Shown: positions 1-7,309 of the stretch, piece after piece | Position numbering within the stretch: the first letter of the stretch is position 1 | How the letters are laid out: every line of letters begins with the position of its first letter | Assembly: GCA_964344215.1 (NCBI GenBank) | Contig: CAYFMP010000025.1 | Span: 1 to 47,017, forward strand | DNA: 47,017 bases | Direction: 5' to 3' | Source: CAYFMP01 sp964344215 | Lineage (GTDB): Bacteria; Pseudomonadota; Alphaproteobacteria; Rhodospirillales; Casp-alpha2 | Made by a program: the position numbers and the translations under genes | Notes under the pieces: model-generated | What the model saw: the letters and a program-made list of their open reading frames with translations, nothing else | What the model was told of the DNA's origin: nothing | The model's database searches: none

Positions 1-235
1 AATACAAAATATGGGAATCCCGTTTCGAGTCACCATCAATGTCGCCTGGTATTAGGCCCTGAAGCTGGCTCCATTGATCGGCCCGTCGATCACCATTCAA
101 AAATGCATCCGGCTGGCGCCGAGATAGGGCGAAAAGGGCAGAAAATAGGGCCCTTGTGCGCCACCGTGCACAGGTGTTTAGTAGAGAAATAGTAGAGACA
201 CTAAAATGTTCGTCAGCCCAACAAGTTGAAAAGAT
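1..235. other. Downstream flank of tRNA-Glu, no gene assigned
   Basis: No gene is recognised here. An open plus-strand frame runs from about 58 to 192 but has no recognisable motif or start. Two direct copies of AGTAGAGA lie at about 180-200, with TTTAGT and ACTAAA flanking them as a short inverted repeat. The 3' flank of a tRNA gene is a common integration site, so this could be the edge of an integrated element, but nothing here proves it. Confidence 0.3.
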
Positions 236-311
236 TGGCGTCCCCTACGGGACTCGAACCCGTGTTTTCGGCGTGAGAGGCCGATGTCCTAGGCCACTAG
301 ACGAAGGGGAC
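236..311 (-). tRNA. tRNA-Glu (anticodon CTC)
   Basis: On the minus strand the gene begins GTCCCCTTCGTCTAG, as most bacterial tRNA-Glu genes do. The anticodon stem TCGGC/GCCGA encloses the loop CTCTCAC, giving anticodon CTC, which reads GAG. The T arm has the usual GGTTCGAGTCCC form. The acceptor stem GTCCCCT/AGGGGAC closes fully, the discriminator is G and the 3' CCA is encoded. The gene is free-standing, with no T-run terminator immediately after it. Confidence 0.96.
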
Positions 312-412
312 GCATAGGGGCGTGACCGCCCATCTTTAAAAGCAAGCGAGGCCGTGGATCAAGCGTTTTCGCCCGATCCGCCAACGCTTTGCCGAACCTC
401 TGAGCGCCCGTC

Positions 413-1276
413 TCACTCGGCGGCGATCAGGTGACGAATAAGCGGAACGTAACCGAGCCAGTCAACGACCGGCCCCGAATGAGAAAAAACGACAATACCG
501 CGGCGGTCGAGGATGTAAGTGGTCGGGAAAACGGGGGCAAGTCGGCGGTCGTCGAGGCGGCCGCCATCGGCTAGGTGCAGACGCCGATCGGTCGGTCCGA
601 CGACGCCGGAATCCGAAAGAGGCATGTCGAACCGACGGCGTTTCACCCAACGTCGGGAGACGGCGATCTCCTCGCGACCCTGCAGCAGCACGAAGGCGAT
701 CCCCGGATCGCCGGCAACGGTTCGGTAGAGACGTTGCAGGTGGGGGAACTCGACGATACAGGGCGGGCACCAGCTGCCCCAGAAATGTACGAAAGCGACC
801 TTGTCGGCCAGTCCGCCCATCGTCATCGATCGTCCTCCGGGCGTCGTGAAGCTCAGGTCCGGGAAGCGATCGCCGGGCCGCGTTCCGGTCGCCGCCGCCG
901 CCGCCTCGGCCGCCGTCGGATAGGGACTCCAAAGCGCCGCCCAGTCGTCCGGCTCGAAGACCACCCGGTCGTCGAGGGCGTAGGTGATGCAGCGCCTGCC
1001 GGCGAACCGGGCGCAGGTCCGGAGCGCTTCCGTCTCCGCCGTTTCCGGCGAGACCTGATCGGACGCCCACCCCCAGGCGCCGCCGGTCGATATGGCGAAG
1101 GCGCGGTGACCGTCGGCGACCAGGAACCCCCGGTAGTCGGCCCGACCGGCCTTGCCGAGTTGCGGCACCGCCGCCGCGTCGTCCAGCGCGGCGGCAAGCA
1201 ACGGCGCCGAAAGCATTGCCGACAGGACCACGACGGCAACCGATCCGAACATCGTCCTGGGTATCGGGTTGGCCAA
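413..1276 (-). CDS. TlpA-like thioredoxin-fold protein, exported
   Basis: This is a 287-residue protein with an N-terminal hydrophobic export or anchor segment (about residues 9-31), a middle region of about 80 residues resembling DUF4189-type domains, and a C-terminal TlpA/ResA thioredoxin domain. The redox motif WCPPC is at about 169-173 and the cis-proline (FPTT) near 251. Such proteins reduce or oxidise periplasmic disulfides, for example apocytochrome c cysteines. I place the start at a TTG because GGAGGAAG lies seven bases upstream; the GTG at 1315 and the ATG at 1252 have weaker ribosome-binding sites. It is divergent from the DUF302/octaheme cytochrome operon and shares its promoter region, so a role in maturing that cytochrome is plausible but inferred. 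Confidence 0.85.
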   Translation of the reverse strand: MANPIPRTMFGSVAVVVLSAMLSAPLLAAALDDAAAVPQLGKAGRADYRGFLVADGHRAFAISTGGAWGWASDQVSPETAETEALRTCARFAGRRCITYALDDRVVFEPDDWAALWSPYPTAAEAAAAATGTRPGDRFPDLSFTTPGGRSMTMGGLADKVAFVHFWGSWCPPCIVEFPHLQRLYRTVAGDPGIAFVLLQGREEIAVSRRWVKRRRFDMPLSDSGVVGPTDRRLHLADGGRLDDRRLAPVFPTTYILDRRGIVVFSHSGPVVDWLGYVPLIRHLIAAE

Positions 1277-1389
1277 TTTTCTTCCTCCCCCCGGCCCCGC
1301 TCGATGTCCGCCCACTCACCTGATTTGGGGCGAATTCAAGGGGCTTAATATATGAGAAAATTACTCATTTATTACGAATAATCAACAAC

Positions 1390-1430
1390 TTGGTTTTACA
1401 TTCGAGAAAAATATAATATAATCCTCGAAT
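1390..1430 (+). promoter_or_regulatory. Promoter with overlapping inverted repeat for the octaheme cytochrome operon
   Basis: A sigma-70-like promoter is visible: TTGGTT at 1390-1395, a 16-base spacer, and a perfect TATAAT at 1412-1417. The -10 box lies between the arms of a perfect 7-bp inverted repeat, ATTCGAG (1400-1406) and CTCGAAT (1424-1430), separated by 17 bases. A repressor bound there would cover the promoter. Just upstream, ATGAG/CTCAT (about 1352-1368) is a second small inverted repeat. The surrounding region is much more AT-rich than its neighbours. Confidence 0.6.
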
Positions 1431-1453
1431 ATAAAAAAAGGGGAGTTCCCGCC

Positions 1454-2005
1454 GTGACCAAGATAGCAATAGGTTTTATCGCCGCGCTCATCCTTGTCGG
1501 AGTCGGGGCGTGGCAATTCGCCGGTGGATTGATGATCCAGGAGCATCCCAGCCCCTTCGGACTCGAAGAGACCGCCGCCCGCATTCAGCACAACATCAAG
1601 TCGGCCGGTTGGAGCCTGTCGGGCCTGCGCAGCCCGTCCAATACCATCCGCCGATTGGGGGCGACGGTTCCCAACGTCCTGCTGGTCGAGGCTTGCAAAC
1701 CGGATTACTCGAAACCGATTCTCAAGGATGATCAGACCCGCATCCTGTCGATCCTCATGCCGTGCACCATCACCGTCTACGAGAAGGCCGACGGCAAGAT
1801 CTACATCGGACTGATGAACACCGCTTTGATGGGCAAGCTGTTCGGCAGCATGGTGGCCGGCATCATGGACAAGGTTTCCGCCGACCAAAAGAAGTTCATC
1901 ACGTTCGATCCGTCGAAGCCGGCACCGCCCCTGATCCGGGTCAAGCCGGGCGGCGGCGGAGGCGGCACCGGCAAGGGCGGCCTCCAGGATCTGGGCGGAT
2001 GCTGA
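1454..2005 (+). CDS. DUF302 domain protein, membrane anchored
   Basis: This 183-residue protein has one N-terminal hydrophobic segment (about residues 3-25), a DUF302-type domain (about 35-155) and a flexible glycine-rich tail ending in Cys. The GTG start follows GGGGAG at a suitable distance. It is the first gene of an operon with the octaheme cytochrome (58 bp downstream) and cytochrome b. DUF302 proteins are small, often sit beside sulfur- or redox-related genes, and their biochemical function is not settled. Here an accessory role at the membrane with the cytochrome is inferred from context only. The Gly-rich tail with a terminal Cys is unusual. Confidence 0.8.
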   Translation: MTKIAIGFIAALILVGVGAWQFAGGLMIQEHPSPFGLEETAARIQHNIKSAGWSLSGLRSPSNTIRRLGATVPNVLLVEACKPDYSKPILKDDQTRILSILMPCTITVYEKADGKIYIGLMNTALMGKLFGSMVAGIMDKVSADQKKFITFDPSKPAPPLIRVKPGGGGGGTGKGGLQDLGGC

Positions 2006-2063
2006 GGCCGACGCGACCCGGAGCGGGAGCCGCGCCGACCTGACCAAAGACGAGGAAATCGCC

Positions 2064-3659
2064 ATGAACATCAAACGCGTCAAACACAATTTGCTGGCGG
2101 CTGTATTCCTCCTCCTCGCCGCCGCATTGACGCCCGCGCCGGCCGTTGCCGCGACCGGCACGGGCGCCTCGACGGCTGACCACGGCAAGTTCAAGGAGCT
2201 GCAGCGCCCGTTCGCCAGCGGCCCCGAAGTCACCAAGGCCTGCCTGCAGTGCCACACCGAAGCCGGCAAGCAAATCCACAAGACCAAGCACTGGACATGG
2301 GACGTGGTCAACCCGTCGACCGGTCGCCGCCTCGGCAAGAAGAACGTGATCAACAATTTCTGCGGCGCCGTGGTCTCCAACGAATCGCGCTGCACCAGCT
2401 GTCATATCGGCTACGGCTGGAAGGACGGCCGCTTCGACTTCACCAAGGAGGAGAATGTCGACTGCCTGGTCTGCCACGACACCACCGCCAAGTACCGCAA
2501 GTTCCCGGCCGGCGCCGGCCACCCGGTCTACGAACCGAAGGAGTGGCCGCCCGGCAGCGGCCGTTTCATGCAGCCGCCGAATCTTACCGAGATCGCTCAA
2601 AAAGTCGGTCCGACCAGCCGTCGTAACTGCGGCACCTGCCACTTCCTGGGCGGTGGCGGCAATGCGGTCAAGCACGGCGATCTCGACCTGTCTCTGCTGC
2701 AGCCGGGTCCCTACCTGGACGTTCACATGAGTCCGCAGCGGCTCGACTTCTCGTGCTCGAGGTGTCACAAGGGCGACGCCCATATGGTCAAGGGCAGCCG
2801 CTACACGCCCAAGGCCAAGGATACGACGGGCATCGACATCCCCGGACGCAGTGACGATTCGCGCGCCACCTGCGAATCGTGCCACGGTCTGACTCCGCAT
2901 CCGGCCACCGCCAACGCCAAGCTCAACGACCATACCGACGTCCTCGCCTGTCCGACCTGTCATATCCCGGCCTTCGCCCGCGGCGGCTACTTCACCAAGA
3001 TGTGGTGGGACTGGTCGACGGCGGGCCGGCTCGAGAACGGCAAGCCGATCAAGGTCCACGACAAGCGCGGGCTCGAGATCTACAGCGGCATGAAAGGCGA
3101 TTTCCGCTGGGGCGAGCACGTGACGCCGGAGTACCGTTGGTTCGACGGCACCGTCAAGTACACGCTGTTCGGCGATAAGGTTGACGCCGGTCGGATCGTA
3201 CCCATCAACGAATACGGCGGAGCGCCCGGCGATCCCAATTCGCGGATCTGGCCGTTCAAGGTGATGCGCGGCAAGCAGGCCTACGACGTGGAACTGAATA
3301 CGCTGGCCGCGGTTCATACCTTCGGCAAGGACGACAGCGCCTATTGGCGGAAATACGACTGGAACAAGGCGATCGAGGCCGGCATGAAGGCGGTCGGCGC
3401 CGAGTTCAGCGGCCAACTTGGTTTCGTCGAAACCGAAATGGCCTGGCCGATTACCCACATGGTGGCGCCGAAGGAGGACGCCTTCGTCGCATGCCACAAC
3501 TTGGCCAGCCGGCTGGCCGGCGTGCCGGGGCTCTACATACCGGGACGCGACCGCTTCGCGTGGCTCGACCAGATCGGTTGGTTGTTGGCCGGGCTGGCGG
3601 TGGCCGGCGTTCTCGGGCACGGCGCCCTGCGCTACTACTTCCACTTGAGAGAAGGATGA
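2064..3659 (+). CDS. Octaheme cytochrome c, tetrathionate reductase (OTR) family
   Basis: This 531-residue protein has a signal peptide (about residues 1-30) and seven intact CXXCH heme motifs at about 60, 110, 134, 189, 231, 270 and 296. The eighth site expected in the family, at about 474-478, reads FVACH, so its first cysteine is replaced by Phe. A C-terminal hydrophobic helix (about 503-521) should anchor it in the inner membrane facing the periplasm. The family includes the Shewanella octaheme tetrathionate reductase, whose members can reduce tetrathionate, nitrite or hydroxylamine in vitro; lysine-rich sequence follows the first motif (KQIHKTKH), as expected for the Lys-ligated active heme. 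The ATG follows GAGGAAAT. The stop overlaps the start region of the cytochrome b gene, its likely electron-exchange partner. Confidence 0.88.
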   Translation: MNIKRVKHNLLAAVFLLLAAALTPAPAVAATGTGASTADHGKFKELQRPFASGPEVTKACLQCHTEAGKQIHKTKHWTWDVVNPSTGRRLGKKNVINNFCGAVVSNESRCTSCHIGYGWKDGRFDFTKEENVDCLVCHDTTAKYRKFPAGAGHPVYEPKEWPPGSGRFMQPPNLTEIAQKVGPTSRRNCGTCHFLGGGGNAVKHGDLDLSLLQPGPYLDVHMSPQRLDFSCSRCHKGDAHMVKGSRYTPKAKDTTGIDIPGRSDDSRATCESCHGLTPHPATANAKLNDHTDVLACPTCHIPAFARGGYFTKMWWDWSTAGRLENGKPIKVHDKRGLEIYSGMKGDFRWGEHVTPEYRWFDGTVKYTLFGDKVDAGRIVPINEYGGAPGDPNSRIWPFKVMRGKQAYDVELNTLAAVHTFGKDDSAYWRKYDWNKAIEAGMKAVGAEFSGQLGFVETEMAWPITHMVAPKEDAFVACHNLASRLAGVPGLYIPGRDRFAWLDQIGWLLAGLAVAGVLGHGALRYYFHLREG

Positions 3660-3664
3660 GAGCG

Positions 3665-4303
3665 ATGACCGACCGCGTAGAGAGGATCTATATCTTCAAA
3701 CGCTTCGAGCGCTTCTGGCACTGGACCCAGGCGGCCTTGATCATCGTCATGGCGCTCACCGGCTTCGAGATTCACGGCACTTATTCTTGGCTCGGCTACG
3801 AGACGGCGCAGGAGGTCCATACCTTCGCCGCCTGGCTGCTCATCGGGTTGTGGGCATTCGCCATCTTCTGGCACTTCACCACCGGCGAGTGGCGCCAGTA
3901 CATACCGACCACCGACAAGCTGCTGGCGATGATGCGCTATTACCTGACCGGGATCTTTGTCCACGCGCCACACCCGTTTCGCCAAACCCAGTTGCGCAAG
4001 CACAACCCGTTGCAGCGCCTCGCCTACCTGTTCGTCAAGCTGGCCATCAATCCGATGATCTGGATCAGCGGACTCCTCTACCTCTATTATCCGCAATGGG
4101 AGGCCTTGGGCCTTGGCGGCCTGGAGCTAGCCGCCGTCGCCTTCGTCCACACCCTGGCCGCTTTCCTGATGGTCATCTTTTTCGTCGTTCACGTCTACTT
4201 CGCCACCACCGGCCACACGCCGATGGCCCATATCAGAGCAATGATCACGGGCTACGAAGAAGCGGAAATCGACTCCGAAGCGGAAGCTGCCGGCGGCGAC
4301 TGA
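3665..4303 (+). CDS. Cytochrome b (b561/Ni-Fe hydrogenase cytochrome b type)
   Basis: This four-helix membrane protein of 212 residues carries the histidines expected of di-heme cytochrome b: FWHW in helix 1, HTFAAW and FWHF in helix 2, and VHTLAAF followed by VVHVYF in the last helix. It should exchange electrons between the quinone pool and the octaheme cytochrome encoded just upstream. An ATG at 3656 overlaps the previous stop (ATGA). I prefer the ATG at 3665, because AAGGA then sits about eight bases upstream, but the two starts differ by only three codons. The acidic C-terminal tail is probably cytoplasmic. Confidence 0.9.
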   Translation: MTDRVERIYIFKRFERFWHWTQAALIIVMALTGFEIHGTYSWLGYETAQEVHTFAAWLLIGLWAFAIFWHFTTGEWRQYIPTTDKLLAMMRYYLTGIFVHAPHPFRQTQLRKHNPLQRLAYLFVKLAINPMIWISGLLYLYYPQWEALGLGGLELAAVAFVHTLAAFLMVIFFVVHVYFATTGHTPMAHIRAMITGYEEAEIDSEAEAAGGD

Positions 4304-4336
4304 GGTCGCCGCCGTTTCGTCACCCGTCAGCCCGCC

Positions 4337-5371
4337 TTACTCGGCGGCGGCGGCGCCGGCGTGGCGGCGGGCCGAGGCGATCAGGGCGTCGACGTCTTCT
4401 TGGCGGGTGTTGAAGGCGCAGACCATGCGGGCGAGACCGCCGCCGCGCTCGTAGAAGGTGAAGCCGTCGCGCTTAAGACCGTCGATGACCGCCCCGGGCA
4501 GCACCGGGAATAGCTCGTTGGCCTCGACCGGATGGGCGAGCTCGACACCCGGCACCGCCGCCAGCCCGTCGGCCAGGCGTCCGGCCATGGCATTGGCGTG
4601 GCCGGCGTGCTTGAGCCACAGGTCGTCCGTCAGGTAGGCATCCCACTGGGCGGCCAGGAAACGCATCTTCGAGAACAGGTGGCCGCCGCGCTTGCGCCGG
4701 TAGGCGAAGTCACGGGCCAGTTCGGGCTCGAAGAAGACGACGGCCTCGGCCGCCAGGGCGCCGTTCTTGGTGGCGCCGAAGGAAAGCGCGTCAACGCCGA
4801 CTTTGCGGCTGGCTTCCGCCGGCGAGCAGCCGAGGGCGGCGACGGCGTTGGCGAAGCGCGCCCCGTCCATGTGCAGTTTCAGCCCGTGCCGGCGGCACAG
4901 CTCGGAGACCGCCGCCACCTCGTCGAGTCCGTAGACGGCGCCCAACTCGCTCTCCTGCGTCAAGCTGACGCAGGTCGGCTGCGGGTGGTGGACGTTGCCG
5001 GCTTCGAACAGGCGCTGTTCCAGTTCGGCGATATCGAGCTTGGCGTGATCGCCGCCGACCGGCACCAGCTTGGCGCCGCCGCTGAACAACTCCGGGGCGC
5101 CGCATTCGTCTTCGTAGACGTGGCTCTGCCAATGGCAGTAGACGGCCCCGAACGGCGGCGTCAGGGCCGACAGGGCGAGCGCGTTGGCGGCCGTCCCGGT
5201 CGCCACCAGAAAGACGGCGGCGTCGGTCTCGAAGACGTCGGCGATCCGCGCCTCGACCCGCCGGGTCAGATCGTCGTTGCCGTAAGGCATGGTGGCGCCG
5301 TCGTTGGCGACCTCGAGGGCGGCCATAATCTCGGGCGCCGCCCCGGTCACGTTGTCGCTGGCGAAGTTCAT
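4337..5371 (-). CDS. ltaE: Low-specificity L-threonine aldolase
   Basis: This 344-residue fold-type I PLP enzyme belongs to the threonine aldolase/beta-eliminating lyase family and cleaves L-threonine or allo-threonine to glycine and acetaldehyde. It has the glycine-rich TGTAAN cofactor loop (about residues 58-63), the HMDGARFANA segment that contacts PLP (about 167-176), and the Schiff-base lysine in SFGATKNG (Lys about 202). It starts at an ATG followed by NFASDN, the usual beginning of the family. It is cytoplasmic and not obviously in an operon with its neighbours. Confidence 0.93.
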   Translation of the reverse strand: MNFASDNVTGAAPEIMAALEVANDGATMPYGNDDLTRRVEARIADVFETDAAVFLVATGTAANALALSALTPPFGAVYCHWQSHVYEDECGAPELFSGGAKLVPVGGDHAKLDIAELEQRLFEAGNVHHPQPTCVSLTQESELGAVYGLDEVAAVSELCRRHGLKLHMDGARFANAVAALGCSPAEASRKVGVDALSFGATKNGALAAEAVVFFEPELARDFAYRRKRGGHLFSKMRFLAAQWDAYLTDDLWLKHAGHANAMAGRLADGLAAVPGVELAHPVEANELFPVLPGAVIDGLKRDGFTFYERGGGLARMVCAFNTRQEDVDALIASARRHAGAAAAE

Positions 5372-5407
5372 CGATGCCCTCTTAGTCTGGCTGTCAACTT
5401 AAGCGTC

Positions 5408-5845
5408 TCACTCGGTGAGGCGCAATTCGATTTGGTGCAATCGGCCGCCTTCCGGATCGGCCAGGTGCGCCGTCGTCTGGCCGGCCCGGCCGCCTTCGGC
5501 CGACATGATCAGCCACACCATGTCGGGCTCGTAGACCATTTCCTGGTCGCGGGCCGACGGCGCCGCCGCCGAGAACGGGTGCGAGTGATAGTGGCCGACG
5601 ATCTCCTCGCCGGCCGCCGCGTCGGCCTCGAGTTCCCGCATCAAATCGAACCGGACCTTGGGGTCGACCTCGAAAGAGCGCCGTTTGTCGCCGCCGCTGA
5701 GGTTGGGGCTGGGCTGGACGCGGCTGACGACGATGGCGCCGTCGTCGGCCCGGCGCCCGGCCAACAGGCCGCAGCACTCCTCCGGATAGGCGGCCTCGGC
5801 GGCTCCGGCGATAACGGCCAGCAGCGGGCGCGGCAGCGAGATCAC
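5408..5845 (-). CDS. JAMM/MPN-domain metalloprotease (bacterial Mov34 family)
   Basis: This 145-residue single-domain protein has a complete zinc-protease JAMM signature: Glu about 23 in PEECCGLLAG, then HYHSHP (His 87 and 89) and, ten residues later, SARD with Asp 100. Bacterial single-domain JAMM proteins typically cleave the C-terminus of ubiquitin-like sulfur carriers (the Mec+/CysO type) in cysteine or cofactor synthesis. The GTG start overlaps the stop of the upstream membrane-protein gene (GTGA), so the two are translationally coupled. No ubiquitin-like carrier gene is visible next to it, so the substrate is unknown. Confidence 0.88.
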   Translation of the reverse strand: MISLPRPLLAVIAGAAEAAYPEECCGLLAGRRADDGAIVVSRVQPSPNLSGGDKRRSFEVDPKVRFDLMRELEADAAAGEEIVGHYHSHPFSAAAPSARDQEMVYEPDMVWLIMSAEGGRAGQTTAHLADPEGGRLHQIELRLTE

Positions 5846-6177
5846 GGCGCAGACCGGATGGTGCCGAGGATGCGGCCGGTGGCGGCCTCGAGGACGACGA
5901 CCCGGTTGCACGGCCCCTTCGGGCCGATTTTCACGTAGAGCCGCCGGCCGTGCGGCCACACCCGGCCGATCAGGCAGCCGTCCGGCAAGTCGAGGTTGAC
6001 GTCGCCGATGGCGGCCGGCGCGTCGACCGTAGTCGCCGCCGTGCCAGGGGTTCCGCCGAACGGCCGCCAGGCCGGGTTGATGCTCTTCTGGTAGAAAGCG
6101 TAGCCGAGGAAACCGACTCCGAAAACGATCAGCAGGCCGAGGCCAATAACGATGCTCTTCAGAAACCGTTCGTGCAT
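5842..6177 (-). CDS. Small single-pass membrane protein (DUF6476-like)
   Basis: This 111-residue protein has one N-terminal transmembrane helix (about residues 8-28) followed by a soluble domain of about 60 residues containing a repeated short beta pattern (VYV or VVVLEAATGRILGTI). It resembles the small alphaproteobacterial family found beside RluD-type pseudouridine synthases, probably DUF6476, but that assignment is from memory of context. The ATG at 6177 lacks a strong ribosome-binding site; an upstream in-frame extension to 6234 would overlap the divergent rluD start and is less likely. It overlaps the JAMM gene by four bases. Confidence 0.7.
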   Translation of the reverse strand: MHERFLKSIVIGLGLLIVFGVGFLGYAFYQKSINPAWRPFGGTPGTAATTVDAPAAIGDVNLDLPDGCLIGRVWPHGRRLYVKIGPKGPCNRVVVLEAATGRILGTIRSAP

Positions 6178-6215
6178 GGTATCGTCGTTCCGCCGCCACC
6201 TGAGGATGAGGCCCG

Positions 6216-7187
6216 TTGAGCAAGGCCACCACATACACCGTTCCGGTCTCCAAAGACAAGGCCGGCCTACGCCTCGACCGCCATCTGGCCGACGCCATCG
6301 ACGGGCTGTCGCGCAGCCGCATCCAGGCCCTGATCGCGAAAGGCCTGGTTGCCGTCGACGGCGCCCCGGCCACCGACGCGTCTGCCCGTGTGCGCGCGGG
6401 TCAAACGTTCAAGGTGCATGTTCCGGCCGCCGTGCCGGCCCGGCCGCGGGCCCAGGCCATTCCCCTCGACGTCGTTTACGAGGACGACGAGTTGATTGTC
6501 GTCGACAAGGCGGCCGGCCTCGTCGTCCATCCGGCCGCCGGACACGCCGACGGCACCCTGGTCAATGCCTTGCTGGCCCACTGCGAAGGCAGTCTGTCGG
6601 GCATCGGCGGCGTCACCCGGCCCGGTATCGTGCATCGCCTCGATAAGGACACCAGCGGCCTGATGGTGGCGGCCAAGACCGATCGCGCGCACCTCGACTT
6701 GAGCGAACAGTTCGCCGCCCACAGCCTCGAGCGCGGTTACCGGGCGCTGGTTTGGGGGCAGCCTTCGCCGCCGTCCGGCGAGGTTTCCGGCAACGTCGGC
6801 CGCAGCCCGGCCAATCGCAAGAAGATGGCGGTGCTGCGGCGCGGCGGCAAACCGGCGTTGACCAAATACCGGACCCTCGAAACGGTCGGCCGGCGGGCCA
6901 GTCTGGTCGAGTGCCGGCTTTCGACCGGACGGACGCACCAGATCCGCGTCCACATGGCCGACATCGGTTGCCCGGTGATCGGCGACCCGGTCTACGGCGG
7001 CGGCGCCAGAGCCCGGCTGAAGGGCGCGGGGCCCGATATCCTGCAAGAATTCACACGGTTTCATTCCCAAGCGTTGCACGCATATTTACTGGGTTTTAAG
7101 CACCCATTGTCAGGCAAAAAATTACGCTTTGAAAGCAAATTACCGAATTATTTCAAGATATTAATAGGTTTTTTGGAGGGGATTTGA
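6216..7187 (+). CDS. rluD: 23S rRNA pseudouridine synthase, RluA family (RluD-like)
   Basis: This 323-residue protein has an N-terminal S4 RNA-binding domain (about residues 18-75) and a RluA catalytic domain with HRLDKDTSG, whose Asp 143 is the catalytic residue, followed by RTHQIRVHMA. It should isomerise uridines in 23S rRNA helix 69. The TTG start follows GAGGATGAGG. The last 45 or so codons are strikingly AT-rich compared with the rest of the gene, although the encoded residues still fit the family end (QALHAYLLGF, HPLSGK, LRFES). It is divergent from the small membrane protein and upstream of rpoH in the same direction. Confidence 0.92.
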   Translation: MSKATTYTVPVSKDKAGLRLDRHLADAIDGLSRSRIQALIAKGLVAVDGAPATDASARVRAGQTFKVHVPAAVPARPRAQAIPLDVVYEDDELIVVDKAAGLVVHPAAGHADGTLVNALLAHCEGSLSGIGGVTRPGIVHRLDKDTSGLMVAAKTDRAHLDLSEQFAAHSLERGYRALVWGQPSPPSGEVSGNVGRSPANRKKMAVLRRGGKPALTKYRTLETVGRRASLVECRLSTGRTHQIRVHMADIGCPVIGDPVYGGGARARLKGAGPDILQEFTRFHSQALHAYLLGFKHPLSGKKLRFESKLPNYFKILIGFLEGI

Positions 7188-7212
7188 AAATTCTTCTATA
7201 CTCGACTAATTT
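7184..7212 (+). promoter_or_regulatory. Candidate rpoH promoter
   Basis: TTGAAA at 7184-7189, a 17-base spacer and TAATTT at 7207-7212 match a sigma-70-type promoter. An alternative pair is TTGGAG at about 7173 with TATACT at about 7197, spacer 18. Both lie in the AT-rich patch that begins inside the end of rluD, about 100 bases before the rpoH start. Confidence 0.5.
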
Positions 7213-7309
7213 AGTTAGTTATTATGGCTGTGGTTCAAATAACAACGGCGTCGTCCGGTTCGTGGGATAGCCGGCGAACGCCGGTTGCGACACGAGGAAC
7301 ATCAAGACC

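Noticed and set aside
1941..3644. Long open frame of more than 560 codons on the minus strand across the octaheme gene
   Set aside because: It is antisense to a clear multiheme gene, has composition typical of GC-rich antisense frames and no recognisable motif. The same applies to long frames antisense to rnr (23527-25602), the pseudokinase (8866-10731) and gatA (38520-39989).
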